Notes under the pieces: model-generated | What the model was told of the DNA's origin: nothing | The model's input: the letters and a program-made list of their open reading frames with translations, nothing else | Database searches by the model: none | Made by a program: the position numbers and the translations under genes | Assembly: GCA_965196985.1 (NCBI GenBank) | Contig: CBDALO010000051.1 | Location: 1-64,000, forward strand | Source of the DNA: 2-12-FULL-35-23 sp965196985 | GTDB taxonomy: Bacteria; Pseudomonadota; Gammaproteobacteria; UBA12402 | DNA length: 64,000 nucleotides | Direction: 5' to 3' | Shown here: positions 38,416-47,120 of the stretch, piece by piece | Layout of the letters: each line of letters begins with the position of its first letter | How positions within the stretch are numbered: position 1 is the stretch's first letter

Positions 38416-39052
38416 CTAAAGGTGGGGGTTTGGTACAGAGGCTGAAGCCTCATTAGGGCTAAAGCCGTTTAGACGGTTCGGATTAATCCGACTTAAGCTC
38501 TTCCTCATCCCATACCTGAAAACCCTCCGGCGTATCATCTTGATTCTCTATGTAGCGTTTGACCTGCTCTTCTGTTACAGAACCAACCGTTGCGCAAAAA
38601 TACCCTCTCGACCAGAGATGATTGCCCCAGTATTTCTTGCCAAGCGTACTCCTAAATTCTCTCAATAGTCGATAGGCACTTTTACCTTTCAAATATTGAG
38701 CCATCTTTGATACCGATAAGTGGCTCGGCGCCTCAATTAGAAGGTGAATGTGATTCGACCTCACATTCCCCCTCAATATCCTCATCCCCTTCTCAGCACA
38801 GATCTCTCGCAAAATGCTTCTTGCTCCTAAACCTATATCCCCACATAACACTGGATATCCATATTTTGTCTTCCATACAAAATGATATTTTAAATCCAGT
38901 ACCGTATGCGCGCCTTTCCTATAGTTGTTTGCTCCAGTCATTTAGATCGCTCCCTTATTAAAAATAAAAAGCGATTCTAATACATCACATTCTGGCTGGT
39001 GATAGGTTTGCTAAAGACATTTCCGCCTAAAGGCGAAGGTTTATACCCTACC
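38409..39052 (-). mobile_element. IS200/IS605-family element (644 bp)
   Basis: A lone tnpA with no tnpB. The right end is a perfect hairpin, CCCCCACC-TAAA-GGTGGGGG, at 38409-38428. The left end carries a CGCC..GGCG hairpin near 39021-39040. There is no target duplication, as expected for the single-strand mechanism. Excision rejoins ISTFKLIKVFNT in frame within the surface-protein gene. Confidence 0.88.
38483..38941 (-). CDS. tnpA: IS200-type TnpA (HUH Y1 transposase)
   Basis: 152 residues. SNHIHLLIEAP carries the HUH metal site, YHFVWKTKYGYPVL is the conserved N-terminal block, and EEQVKRYIENQ supplies the catalytic tyrosine. The gene appears intact. Confidence 0.92.
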   Translation of the reverse strand: MTGANNYRKGAHTVLDLKYHFVWKTKYGYPVLCGDIGLGARSILREICAEKGMRILRGNVRSNHIHLLIEAPSHLSVSKMAQYLKGKSAYRLLREFRSTLGKKYWGNHLWSRGYFCATVGSVTEEQVKRYIENQDDTPEGFQVWDEEELKSD

Positions 39053-39398
39053 AAGTGGAAATTAACAACTGGCATGGCCACTGATTTCCATCTGGGACAT
39101 CTATTACCAAATCAATCCAAAAATCTCCTCTTACTAAACCGATTGGTGTACCAACAAACCGTTTATTCACAAAATCAAACTGCAGCCAGTCAGGCAGCAC
39201 AGATAAATCTATCCCCTGTGCCGCATTCAATGATGCTCCAAAAAGTAATAAATCCAGTTTAAAAAATTCGCCGAAAGTCACTGGTTGATATAGCGGCACA
39301 ACGTAATTTAAAGGGTAATGCCGACTAGTAGTATCAACCTGCTGCGTTATAATAACCGGCTCAGTTGCAGAGATGATATCCACCGAGGTATTAAGCAA
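39048..39398 (-). pseudogene. Giant surface-type protein, fragment 4
   Basis: The frame is open upstream to the G5 run at 39463-39467, so the true segment is about 39053-39462. It links the WGG propeller region to the cadherin-like region: VAVDLGEYPAKDVTEKIK, then LPDWLQFDFVNKRFVGTP, one cadherin-like Ig unit. It is cut by the IS200 element after QLLIST. Confidence 0.7.
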
Positions 39399-39451
39399 TA
39401 AAGTTGATTTTATTTTCTCGGTGACATCTTTTGCAGGGTATTCTCCTAAAT

Positions 39452-39940
39452 CTACAGCAACACCCCCTGCTTTATTTCCGTAAACAATGATGGACCTGAG
39501 TAAAAAGCAGGATTTTTATGCTCAGCAAAAAGTTCTGCTCGTTGCATTACAAAACCACTACCACCAACGCTTACATGGCCCTGCTTATTAACAGCCAAAG
39601 CCCGACCAATATTGTCATCTGAATTGCCCCAATGGATAACCTGAATCACCCCTGCGGATGAAAACTGCACAAGAAACATATTTTTGTTAGCTACACCAAA
39701 ACTAGACGTAGAACCAGTAATCCATAGTAACCCTTGTGAATCAATCACTAATGAACGGCCATAGTCATAATCAGAACCACCCCAACGAAGTGCCTTCGTT
39801 ACGTTACCTAGAGGAGAAAACTGGGCAAGAAATATATCTGATTGAGTCGCACCAAAGCTATACGTAGTACCAGTAACCCATATTGCCCCTTGCGAATCAA
39901 TCGCCAATGAGTTGCCATATTCAGTGCCAGAGCCCCCCAA
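39452..39940 (-). pseudogene. Giant surface-type protein, fragment 3
   Basis: About three WGG repeats (GSGTEYGNSLAIDSQGAIWV; GSDYDYGRSLVIDSQGLLWI). It begins after the G6 run at 39932-39937 and loses frame at the G5 run 39463-39467; one extra G at each restores continuity. Confidence 0.72.
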
Positions 39941-41433
39941 TAAACAGCCTTCGTTAATACCCCGGCAGGCGAAAGTTGCATCAGAAATACATCGTTTAAA
40001 AAAAAACCTAATCTACTTTTCGTTACGCTAAAACTGTTCGTTTCACCAGTAACCCATAGTGACCCCTGTGAACCAATCGCCAATGCGTTGGCAGAGTCAC
40101 TATTAGAACTACCCAAATGAAAGGCTTTTATTAAATCACCCACAGGTGAAAATTGCGCAAGAAACACATCTCTTCCAGCAGCACCAAAACTGTACGTATT
40201 GCCAGCAATCCATATTGCACTCTGTGAATCAATCGCTAATGCGTAGGCATAATCACTGTCAGCACCACCCCAACGAATAGCTTTCGTCAAATTGCCTTCA
40301 GGCGAAAACTGCGCGAGAAACACATCTCTTCCAGCAGCACCAAAATTGTACGTATCACCAGTAATCCATATTGCGCCCTGTGAATCAATTGCTAATGACT
40401 TTGCATAATCGTTACCAGATCCACCCCAACGAAGCGCTTTTGTCAAATGGCCTTCCGGTGAAAACCGCGCGAGAAACACGTCGCTATTTGCAGCGCCAAA
40501 ACCAGTTACGCTAGCAACACTCCATAAAGCGCCATCAGAACTATAGTCTAGCGCGTTAATATCAATACTCTGACCAAATTCGTTAACCAACGGTTGCTTT
40601 GCGCAATAAGAACCCTTGACAACAAGGTCAAACTGCAGATTAGTTAAAGCCTGTTTGTGGCCTACAGCTAAAGACAATCTATCAACGTTAAAATTAACTG
40701 GCCAGACTACTGAGAGCACGCCCGTAATACCATTATACCGTAACCAGTTTGGCAACCCTGAACCATCAGCTTGCTGTAAATATAAATCGTAAGGCTGGTA
40801 ACGGTTAGAAAAGCTGCTGCTAATCAAATCATGTTCAACTGTGATACCTTTAACAATTTGCAATTGATTCAGTTCTGGCACCCGTTGATAGAATGAAAGT
40901 ACTCTGATTTTCGGCGCTATGGTGGATAAATTCATTGGTAGTGACAATAGGTCGACTGTTTTTTTACTGTCCGCCACTACCGATAATTCACTGATCGGAT
41001 AAGTTTGATTTGGCAATGGACCTGGCAAAGCAGTTATTTCTGCTTGTATAATCCCTAAAAATAGTCCCTCTATATCCATGAAACTATCAGTTTTAACGAG
41101 AAAGTAATTCCTTTTATCGCTTTGAAACCTGTCAAGCTGACCAGCCACCCAGACAGCACCTTGCAAATCAACAGCTAATGTATAGCCATAGTCAGAGCCT
41201 GGCCCACCCCAGCGAAGAGCTTTCGTCAAATTGCCTTCAGGGGAAAACCGCGCGAGAAACACATCTCTTTTAACCGCACCAAAGCTCTCCGTGGAACCAG
41301 TCACCCAAATTGACCCTCGGGAATCAATCGCCAATGAGCTGGCGCCATCATAACCAGAACCACCCCACCGAACAGCCTTCATTAGATTACCTAGAGGAGA
41401 AAACTGGGCAAGAAAAATATCTGATTTAGTCAC
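39808..41433 (-). pseudogene. Giant surface-type protein, fragment 2
   Basis: Two blocks of WGG repeats (FSPEGNLTKALRWGG-x-DSDYAYALAID pattern) of about 50 residues each flank a linker of roughly 200 residues with one cadherin-like unit (LPNWLRYNGITGVLSV). The frame is open upstream to the G9 run at 41516-41524. Translation leaves the right frame at the G6 run 39932-39937. Confidence 0.75.
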
Positions 41434-41486
41434 GCCAAAACTGTACGTTTTACCAGCAACCCATAATGACCCTTGCGAGTCAATCG

Positions 41487-42590
41487 CTAATGACTGAGCA
41501 ATATCGTCATCAGCTCCCCCCCCCAGCGAAAGGCTTGCATTAAACTCCCCTCAGGTGAAAATCGCACGAGAAGCACATCACTGTTAACCGCACCAAAACT
41601 GGATGTATAGCCAGTAACCCACACTGCCCCCTGTGAGTCAATCGCCAATGACCAAGCATAATCATCATCAGAACCACCCCAGTTAAGAGATTTTATTAAA
41701 TTACCTGCAGGTGAAAACTTCATGAGAAAAATGGACCTTTCCTTTGCAGTCACACTATATTTCTCACCAGTAATCCATATTGATCCCTGTGAATCGATCA
41801 CTAAGGATCTAGCATACTCACTACTATTACCAAGGCCATCCCAACGGAGGGCTTTTATTAAACTGCCCTCAGGTGAAAACTGTACTAGAAAAACGTCTGT
41901 TTTACCGACGTCAAAACTTTCCGTGTAACCAGTAACCCATAGTGCCCCCTTTGGGTCAATCGCTAATGACCGAGCAATATCGTCATCAGAACCACCCCAG
42001 CGAAAGGCTTTTGTTAAATTCCCCTCAGGTGAAAATCGCGCGAGAAACACATCACTTTCAACTGCACCAAAACTTTCTGTGTTACCAGTAATCCATAGTG
42101 ATCCTTGTGGTTCAACCGCTAACGCCAGGCTAGAAGATACCCCTCTCAGACCTATTAGTTGAAAAAAGGAGGCTGGCTTTACAACTGGCTGCAAACATTG
42201 CGTAACATTTTTGCTCTCAGGCGTTAAGTACCGCCGATATTCCTCAGTTATATCCTCCGTCCTTAAATCCGTAATCTCATGAACCTGCGTTTGCTCTGTT
42301 AAATCTGTGACGTCCAAATCCATTTCTCTAACGTCAAAGTCCCGTGGATCTATTTCGTGCATATCGAGGTCTAAATCTTCTGGCACTTCACTCCAATCAA
42401 ACTCTTTTTTTGCTTCGGCTTGTGGAAGCATCATCACTTGAAGCAACGTCAGCATCATAATTGCTGCGGCGGGATTGTGTAACAGTCGGCGGAAGGTGAG
42501 GAAGAGTAATTCGAAGAAACCATACGAAGCCGACGCTTTTTTCCTATAGCGAGACTTGTGATTCATCCTGTAACGATTGCGACGTAACAT
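41487..42590 (-). pseudogene. Giant surface-type protein, N-terminal fragment
   Basis: Starts at ATG 42590. A Lys/Arg-rich N-terminus precedes a hydrophobic stretch (AAAIMMLTLLQVMMLPQAEA, about 42-61) that looks like a long signal peptide with cleavage after AEA. An acidic region follows (about 62-115), then four WGG repeats. Frame is lost at a G9 run (41516-41524). Corrected for the three G-run shifts and the IS200, the whole gene would encode about 1717 residues. An ISNCY element ends 51 bp upstream of the start, probably removing the original promoter. Confidence 0.76.
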
Positions 42591-42835
42591 AAAAAAACCA
42601 ATGACAAGGTGACTTTAATGATTATTAAGTAGATCCTACCTAGTGACTGACAGAAAACCTACTAATTCTTAGTCTTTGTTGTTTTATTACACTTTCATTT
42701 TTTTATATCCGCGCGAGATCATAATAAAAATAGCATGTTAAGCCCTGGCCGCGTACAAAAAAATGAAATCTCGCTGTTTTGATACGAAAAAAAGCATCCT
42801 GCTTTCTGGAATACAATGGGATATTCTGAGGCTGA

Positions 42836-42974
42836 CTAGGCAGCTAACGGTGGGCTGCGACCTCGAATGCGTTTTTTTAGTCGCGCTGCTTTCCTTTGCT
42901 CAGCTCTTTGTATAAGACTTCCGATACGATCTATGTTTTTTCCAACAATCGCTAAGCCAACATAACTCTTAAAG
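42836..42974 (-). pseudogene. ISNCY transposase, C-terminal part
   Basis: The last 46 codons (GFKSYVGLAIVGKNIDRIG .. RGRSPPLAA), separated from the rest by ISKra4 copy B. Joining across the 9-bp duplication gives a 1545-nt frame including stop. Confidence 0.8.
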
Positions 42975-42983
42975 CCATCAATG

Positions 42984-44369
42984 GGTGCTGCCTTTATATA
43001 ATGTAGAATATATAGCATAATATACACTTTAACATGATGAAGGATGGTGTTTGGATGTCAGCTAGAATTATCTCTGATGAAAATAATGAATTAACTATTG
43101 AACTCAAGCTTCCACTAAAAGGATCTATGCTTGAATGTGAGGACGCAATTCTTGATGGGCTTAATGAGGTTGGAACATTAGCCACTGAAAAAGCATTAAG
43201 TAAGTTTGATGCAGATGGCTCTCCTATCCATGTTGGAAAAATAAAGCTAACAGCACGAAGTAGAGATGAAGCAAATTACCAAACGCCTTATGGAGTTGCT
43301 CGAGTTAAGCGTTATGTTTATCAAACCTCTAAAGGCGGGAAGATCTTTTGTCCTTTAGAAGATAAGGCTAGAATTATCCAAGGATCAACACCGCGATTTG
43401 CAAAAATAATCTCACATAAATACTCAAACTTACCTGCTCCTAGTGTTATTGATGATCTCAAGGTCAATCATAACCGTAAAATCTCACATTCATACTTGCA
43501 ACGGGCAACTGATTTTGTTGGCGGTATTGCACAAGCCAAAGAGGCTGAGTGGGAATATGAAGAGCCAAAGCTTGATGCAGGCATTGAGATGCTAAGTATT
43601 AGCTTAGATGGTGCATATGTTCTCACCGTTGATGATGGTTATAGAGAGAGCATGGTTGGAACTATTTCCATGTATGATAAGCATGGTGCACGCCTGCACA
43701 CAACCTACGTTGCAGCATCACCAGAATATGGAAAAGATGAATTCTTTAATAGGCTTGAAAAGGAAATAAAGCTGAAAAAGAAATATTACCCTGATGCTAA
43801 AACAATTGGCGTTGCTGATGGAGCAAAAAATAATTGGCCATTTCTAAAAAAACATACTGATACGCAAATTTTAGATTTTTGGCATGCAACTGAATATCTC
43901 GGCGAAGCATCAAAGGCAGTATTTACCAAAAAATCTGAAAGAGATGAGCGTGATGTTTGGCTCGAAGAGAGATGTCATGACTTAAAGCACAAGAAAGGTG
44001 CGGCAGGTAGAATACTTGCTGAGCTTAAAGAGCATCTAAATAAAAAACTGAATAAATCGCTTAGAGAAAAGCTAGAAGGAACAATTACGTATTTTGAAAA
44101 TAATATTAAAGAAAAGCGAATGTCGTATCATAATTTGATTAAGCAGAATGCACCAATTGGCTCTGGCGTCACTGAAGCAGCATGTAAAACAATTGTTAAA
44201 CAAAGATTAGGCGGATCAGGAATGCGCTGGAAAGACAAGGGAATGAAAATTGTTTTATGCTTGAGAACACTAGTAAAGACTAAAGGAAGATGGGATCAGT
44301 TTTGGGAGAAGGTTAATGATTTTGGCGTGCCAGCAGTAATATAGCCTACATTATATAGAGGCAGCACCC
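42984..44369 (+). mobile_element. ISKra4-family insertion sequence, copy B (1386 bp)
   Basis: Flanked by an exact 9-bp duplication CCATCAATG (42975-42983 and 44370-44378). The left end is GGTGCTGCCTTTATATAATG, the right end its near match. It is nested in the ISNCY transposase gene. Confidence 0.93.
43034..44344 (+). CDS. ISKra4-family transposase, copy B
   Basis: 436 residues, nearly identical to copy A, with all catalytic sequences (SISLDGAYV, GVADGAKNNW, APIGSGVTEAA). It starts MMKDGVWMSARI where copy A has MITDGVWMLARI. Confidence 0.9.
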   Translation: MMKDGVWMSARIISDENNELTIELKLPLKGSMLECEDAILDGLNEVGTLATEKALSKFDADGSPIHVGKIKLTARSRDEANYQTPYGVARVKRYVYQTSKGGKIFCPLEDKARIIQGSTPRFAKIISHKYSNLPAPSVIDDLKVNHNRKISHSYLQRATDFVGGIAQAKEAEWEYEEPKLDAGIEMLSISLDGAYVLTVDDGYRESMVGTISMYDKHGARLHTTYVAASPEYGKDEFFNRLEKEIKLKKKYYPDAKTIGVADGAKNNWPFLKKHTDTQILDFWHATEYLGEASKAVFTKKSERDERDVWLEERCHDLKHKKGAAGRILAELKEHLNKKLNKSLREKLEGTITYFENNIKEKRMSYHNLIKQNAPIGSGVTEAACKTIVKQRLGGSGMRWKDKGMKIVLCLRTLVKTKGRWDQFWEKVNDFGVPAVI

Positions 44370-45775
44370 CCATCAATGCCGTGATCTAGGCATTGATCCA
44401 ACCCATGAACTTCAAGAGCATTAATACTGGATTCTACCGCAGAATGCTTTTGTTTCGCTTTCACAAACGAGTCTGACTTTTCAATTTCCTGTGCTTCCTT
44501 TGAGAGTCGACCTTTTCTCGGCAATGCAACAACTTCCAAAATATCTGCTAACGCAGATTGATTTTCTTTTGAATGAAAGCCCTTATCAAAACTACATGTG
44601 TTTAACTCTGGGAACTTTTGTTGGGTCTCTTGAACCATAGATACGGCGACCTTGTCATCAGTCTCATTCTCCATCACACGATGATGCAATATAAATTGGT
44701 GTTGATCCTCCAAGACACAGACTTTCATTCCTAATTCGACTGGTACACCAGCCTTTCCTTTTACAATCCATTCAGTATGTGGCTGAAAGACAGAAAAGAC
44801 TTTTTCTTCATGCGGGATCTTTTCATCCAATAATATTCGGCGTTTAATTTGATCAACTTGGCGATCTGCATGAACCGTGAACATTTCTATACTTTCAACC
44901 AGTGGCGCATCTTGCGGCTTCAGTAGATCGGCTTTCTGGATAGCGTTTATTGAGGCATGTGCTTTATCTAAATATTTTTGCGCAATATTGAGATACTCCT
45001 GATGAGCATCCTTGATTGCCTTGTCCTTTTTGTTTTGTTGATCTGCTTGCTTGCTCTTACTGCGCTTTTTTAGTTGAGCTATTCGCATGAGCCGTTTCAG
45101 ATGCTTGATGTTATATCGATATTGACGCCAGTCACTCAATCCGCTGTGTTCACACAGCTTGGCCACCTGCTGAATTATTTTGCGCATTGCGTCAAACAGT
45201 AAGCTTATGTCTGTTGGAAAATGTACGTCTGTTTCAACCACAAAGGAATCGCAACGGCCTCGCAGAGGCTCACTTTTTTTTAACAATGAATGACCAGCTT
45301 TCACAACAACTTGATTAATCTCATCTAACAACTCGGGAGTGAGTAGCGAGACATTGTCTTTAATTGTTTGCAGCTGATACTCTATTTTATCGAAAAAATC
45401 AGCATGCCCTAGCATTTCACGAATGGTTTTATGTTGATTCACAAGTTCATGCAGTCGATCATAATCACAATTTAGACTCAGGCGGAGTACTCCCATGACC
45501 AATATTTTCCATAATTCCATACCAGGGCGTCCATTATTCTTGTCAACCTCAGGTGCAATCCGAGCCTCTAGTAGTTCGAAAATCTCCTTCCGTACAGAGG
45601 GTGTACTATAAATAAACTGTAGCCCTTTTAATAATTTTGGAATGTCATCCCGTGATTTAGAGCTGATTTGAATTTTAGAAATATCTACTTGGCCAATTTG
45701 CATTTGTGGATTTTGGGCTAGTCTTGTCATTCTTGCTTTCCAGTGAAGAGTTACCATGCTGTGGCGAAAAATCAT
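44370..45775 (-). pseudogene. ISNCY transposase, N-terminal part
   Basis: About 470 codons. DISKIQISSKSRDDIPKLL and NNGRPGMELWKILVMGVLRL are typical of the large ISNCY transposases, as is RGRCDSFVVETDVHFPTD with a catalytic Asp. The likely start is ATG at 45730 (MTRLAQNPQMQ) after GGAAAG; the frame extends to 45775. It is cut by ISKra4 after GLDQCLDHGID. Confidence 0.83.
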
Positions 45776-46075
45776 CGAAGATTAAGGCATTATATCGAAA
45801 ATAAGCTGTAAATAGCTGGAAAACGAGTATTTAGTGCTGTTTTTTGAAAATCTTCATGTGACCAGTTCGCCACGAAACATTGAAAATAAAAGGCTTTGCG
45901 GGTTTTCTGTCAGTCACTACCTAACAAAACTTAAGAAAAGCTTAAGGAAAATCTGCACTCTTTGTCTTTGATCAAATAGCGAACAAAAGATCTTTTGTTA
46001 TACCTTAAGAAACCTCGTAATCGGCTGTACAGATGATTTAAAAATTAACTAAGATCTGTTTAATTAATCACCCTT

Positions 46076-46138
46076 TTAAACCCCCCGCCTCACTTTCGTT
46101 CGGCCACCCCCTTTGAATCAAAGGGGCTGTTATTTTTC
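46076..46138. repeat. Intergenic C-rich repeat (family B), copy 3
   Basis: TTTTAAACCCCCCGCCTCAC followed by a CCCCTTT..AAAGGGG hairpin and TGTTATTTTT, the same layout as at 1832-1891. The remaining bases of 45920-46314 contain no gene; they hold the leader of the 46315 gene. Confidence 0.62.
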
Positions 46139-46314
46139 AAACTCATACGCCTTGTTCTCTGCTTATTACCACCTGCTAAAGAACCTACCAAAAAACTATT
46201 TACCATCGCCGAAAAGCTAAAGAAACCAACAGGCTATTTTGCAAAATAACACGGTTGCATAAGCACTCTTAGTACGCCTACAATGACCTCACTGCAAATT
46301 CAAGGAGAGTGGGC

Positions 46315-47118
46315 ATGTCTTATCAAGCGATTTTTGATCGGCTCTGGCAACAATACTCCACTGAGATCAAAGCAGCTGGTGACATTTATCAGCTATTCAC
46401 TAAGCAAGGTGAGCAAGTCATTAATGATCACATCGCGTTACGCACTTTTAATGACCCACGTGTTAACGTTGATGTGTTAGCGACACCCTTTATTAGCACT
46501 GGCTACATTGAAAAAGGGCAATATGACTTTCCAAACAAACACCTTAAAGCTAAACACTACGAACACCCCGACGCCGAGGCGCCCAAAGTTTTTATTAGTG
46601 AACTAGTTTGTGAAGCATTTAGTCCTTGGCTGCAAAAAACTGTTACCTCTCTCATTGACCAGATTCCAAACGAAACTTTAAATGATTCAGAAAAATTGCT
46701 GTTCAGCCTCACTCCTTGGCAACCACTATCCTACGATATTTATGAAAAACTGCTTACTGAGTCTCAATATGCTGCCTGGATGTATGCTTATGGCTACCGT
46801 GCCAATCATTTCACCGTTTTTGTTAATCACCTTAAAAACTTTTCTGAAATAAAAGACGTTAATGATTTTTTAAAGCAACACGGTTATGTCCTAAACAGTG
46901 CTGAAGGGGAAATAAAAGGCACGCCAGGGCAACTCCTTGAACAAAGTAGCATTATGGCAGAAAAGCAACGTGTTAAGTTTATAGAAGGTGAATTTGAAAT
47001 TCCTTCTTGCTACTATGAGTTTGCTAAACGTTACCCACAAGCTGATGGTTCTCTTTATCAAGGTTTTATCGCTGCTTCTGCTGATAAAATTTTTGAAAGC
47101 ACTCATACAGATAAATAG
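46315..47118 (+). CDS. hglS: 2-oxoadipate dioxygenase/decarboxylase (HglS, DUF1338)
   Basis: 267 residues from ATG at 46315, chosen because AAGGAG lies 8 nt upstream. DUF1338 features are present: INDHIALRTF (metal His plus the substrate-binding Arg), YRANHFTVFVN (second His) and YYEFAKRYP (Glu ligand). Characterised members are Fe(II) enzymes that convert 2-oxoadipate and O2 to D-2-hydroxyglutarate and CO2, as in Pseudomonas lysine breakdown. The next gene, only 2 nt away, encodes the enzyme for the following step, which supports the assignment. It is on the short side for bacterial DUF1338 proteins, some of which exceed 400 residues. Confidence 0.82.
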   Translation: MSYQAIFDRLWQQYSTEIKAAGDIYQLFTKQGEQVINDHIALRTFNDPRVNVDVLATPFISTGYIEKGQYDFPNKHLKAKHYEHPDAEAPKVFISELVCEAFSPWLQKTVTSLIDQIPNETLNDSEKLLFSLTPWQPLSYDIYEKLLTESQYAAWMYAYGYRANHFTVFVNHLKNFSEIKDVNDFLKQHGYVLNSAEGEIKGTPGQLLEQSSIMAEKQRVKFIEGEFEIPSCYYEFAKRYPQADGSLYQGFIAASADKIFESTHTDK

Positions 47119-47120
47119 CA

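Larger units (their letters stand above)
42641..45919 (-). mobile_element. ISNCY-family element, split by ISKra4
   Basis: Terminal inverted repeats TAGTGACTGACAGAAAACC are exact over 19 bp (42641-42659 and 45901-45919). The flanks CCTACC and CCTAAC may be a 6-bp duplication with one mismatch. Without the ISKra4 copy the element is about 1.88 kb. Confidence 0.82.

Noticed and set aside
39808..42590. WGG repeats as a DNA-level tandem repeat or CRISPR-like array
   Set aside because: The units are coding, about 150 nt long and diverged at DNA level; they are protein repeats. No CRISPR array was found in the window.
42836..43027. 63-codon frame as an independent small gene
   Set aside because: It is the tail of the ISNCY transposase read through the ISKra4 end.
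31270..44369. Inversion between the two opposed ISKra4 copies
   Set aside because: Both copies keep matching 9-bp duplications on their two sides; a recombination between them would have exchanged the flanks.
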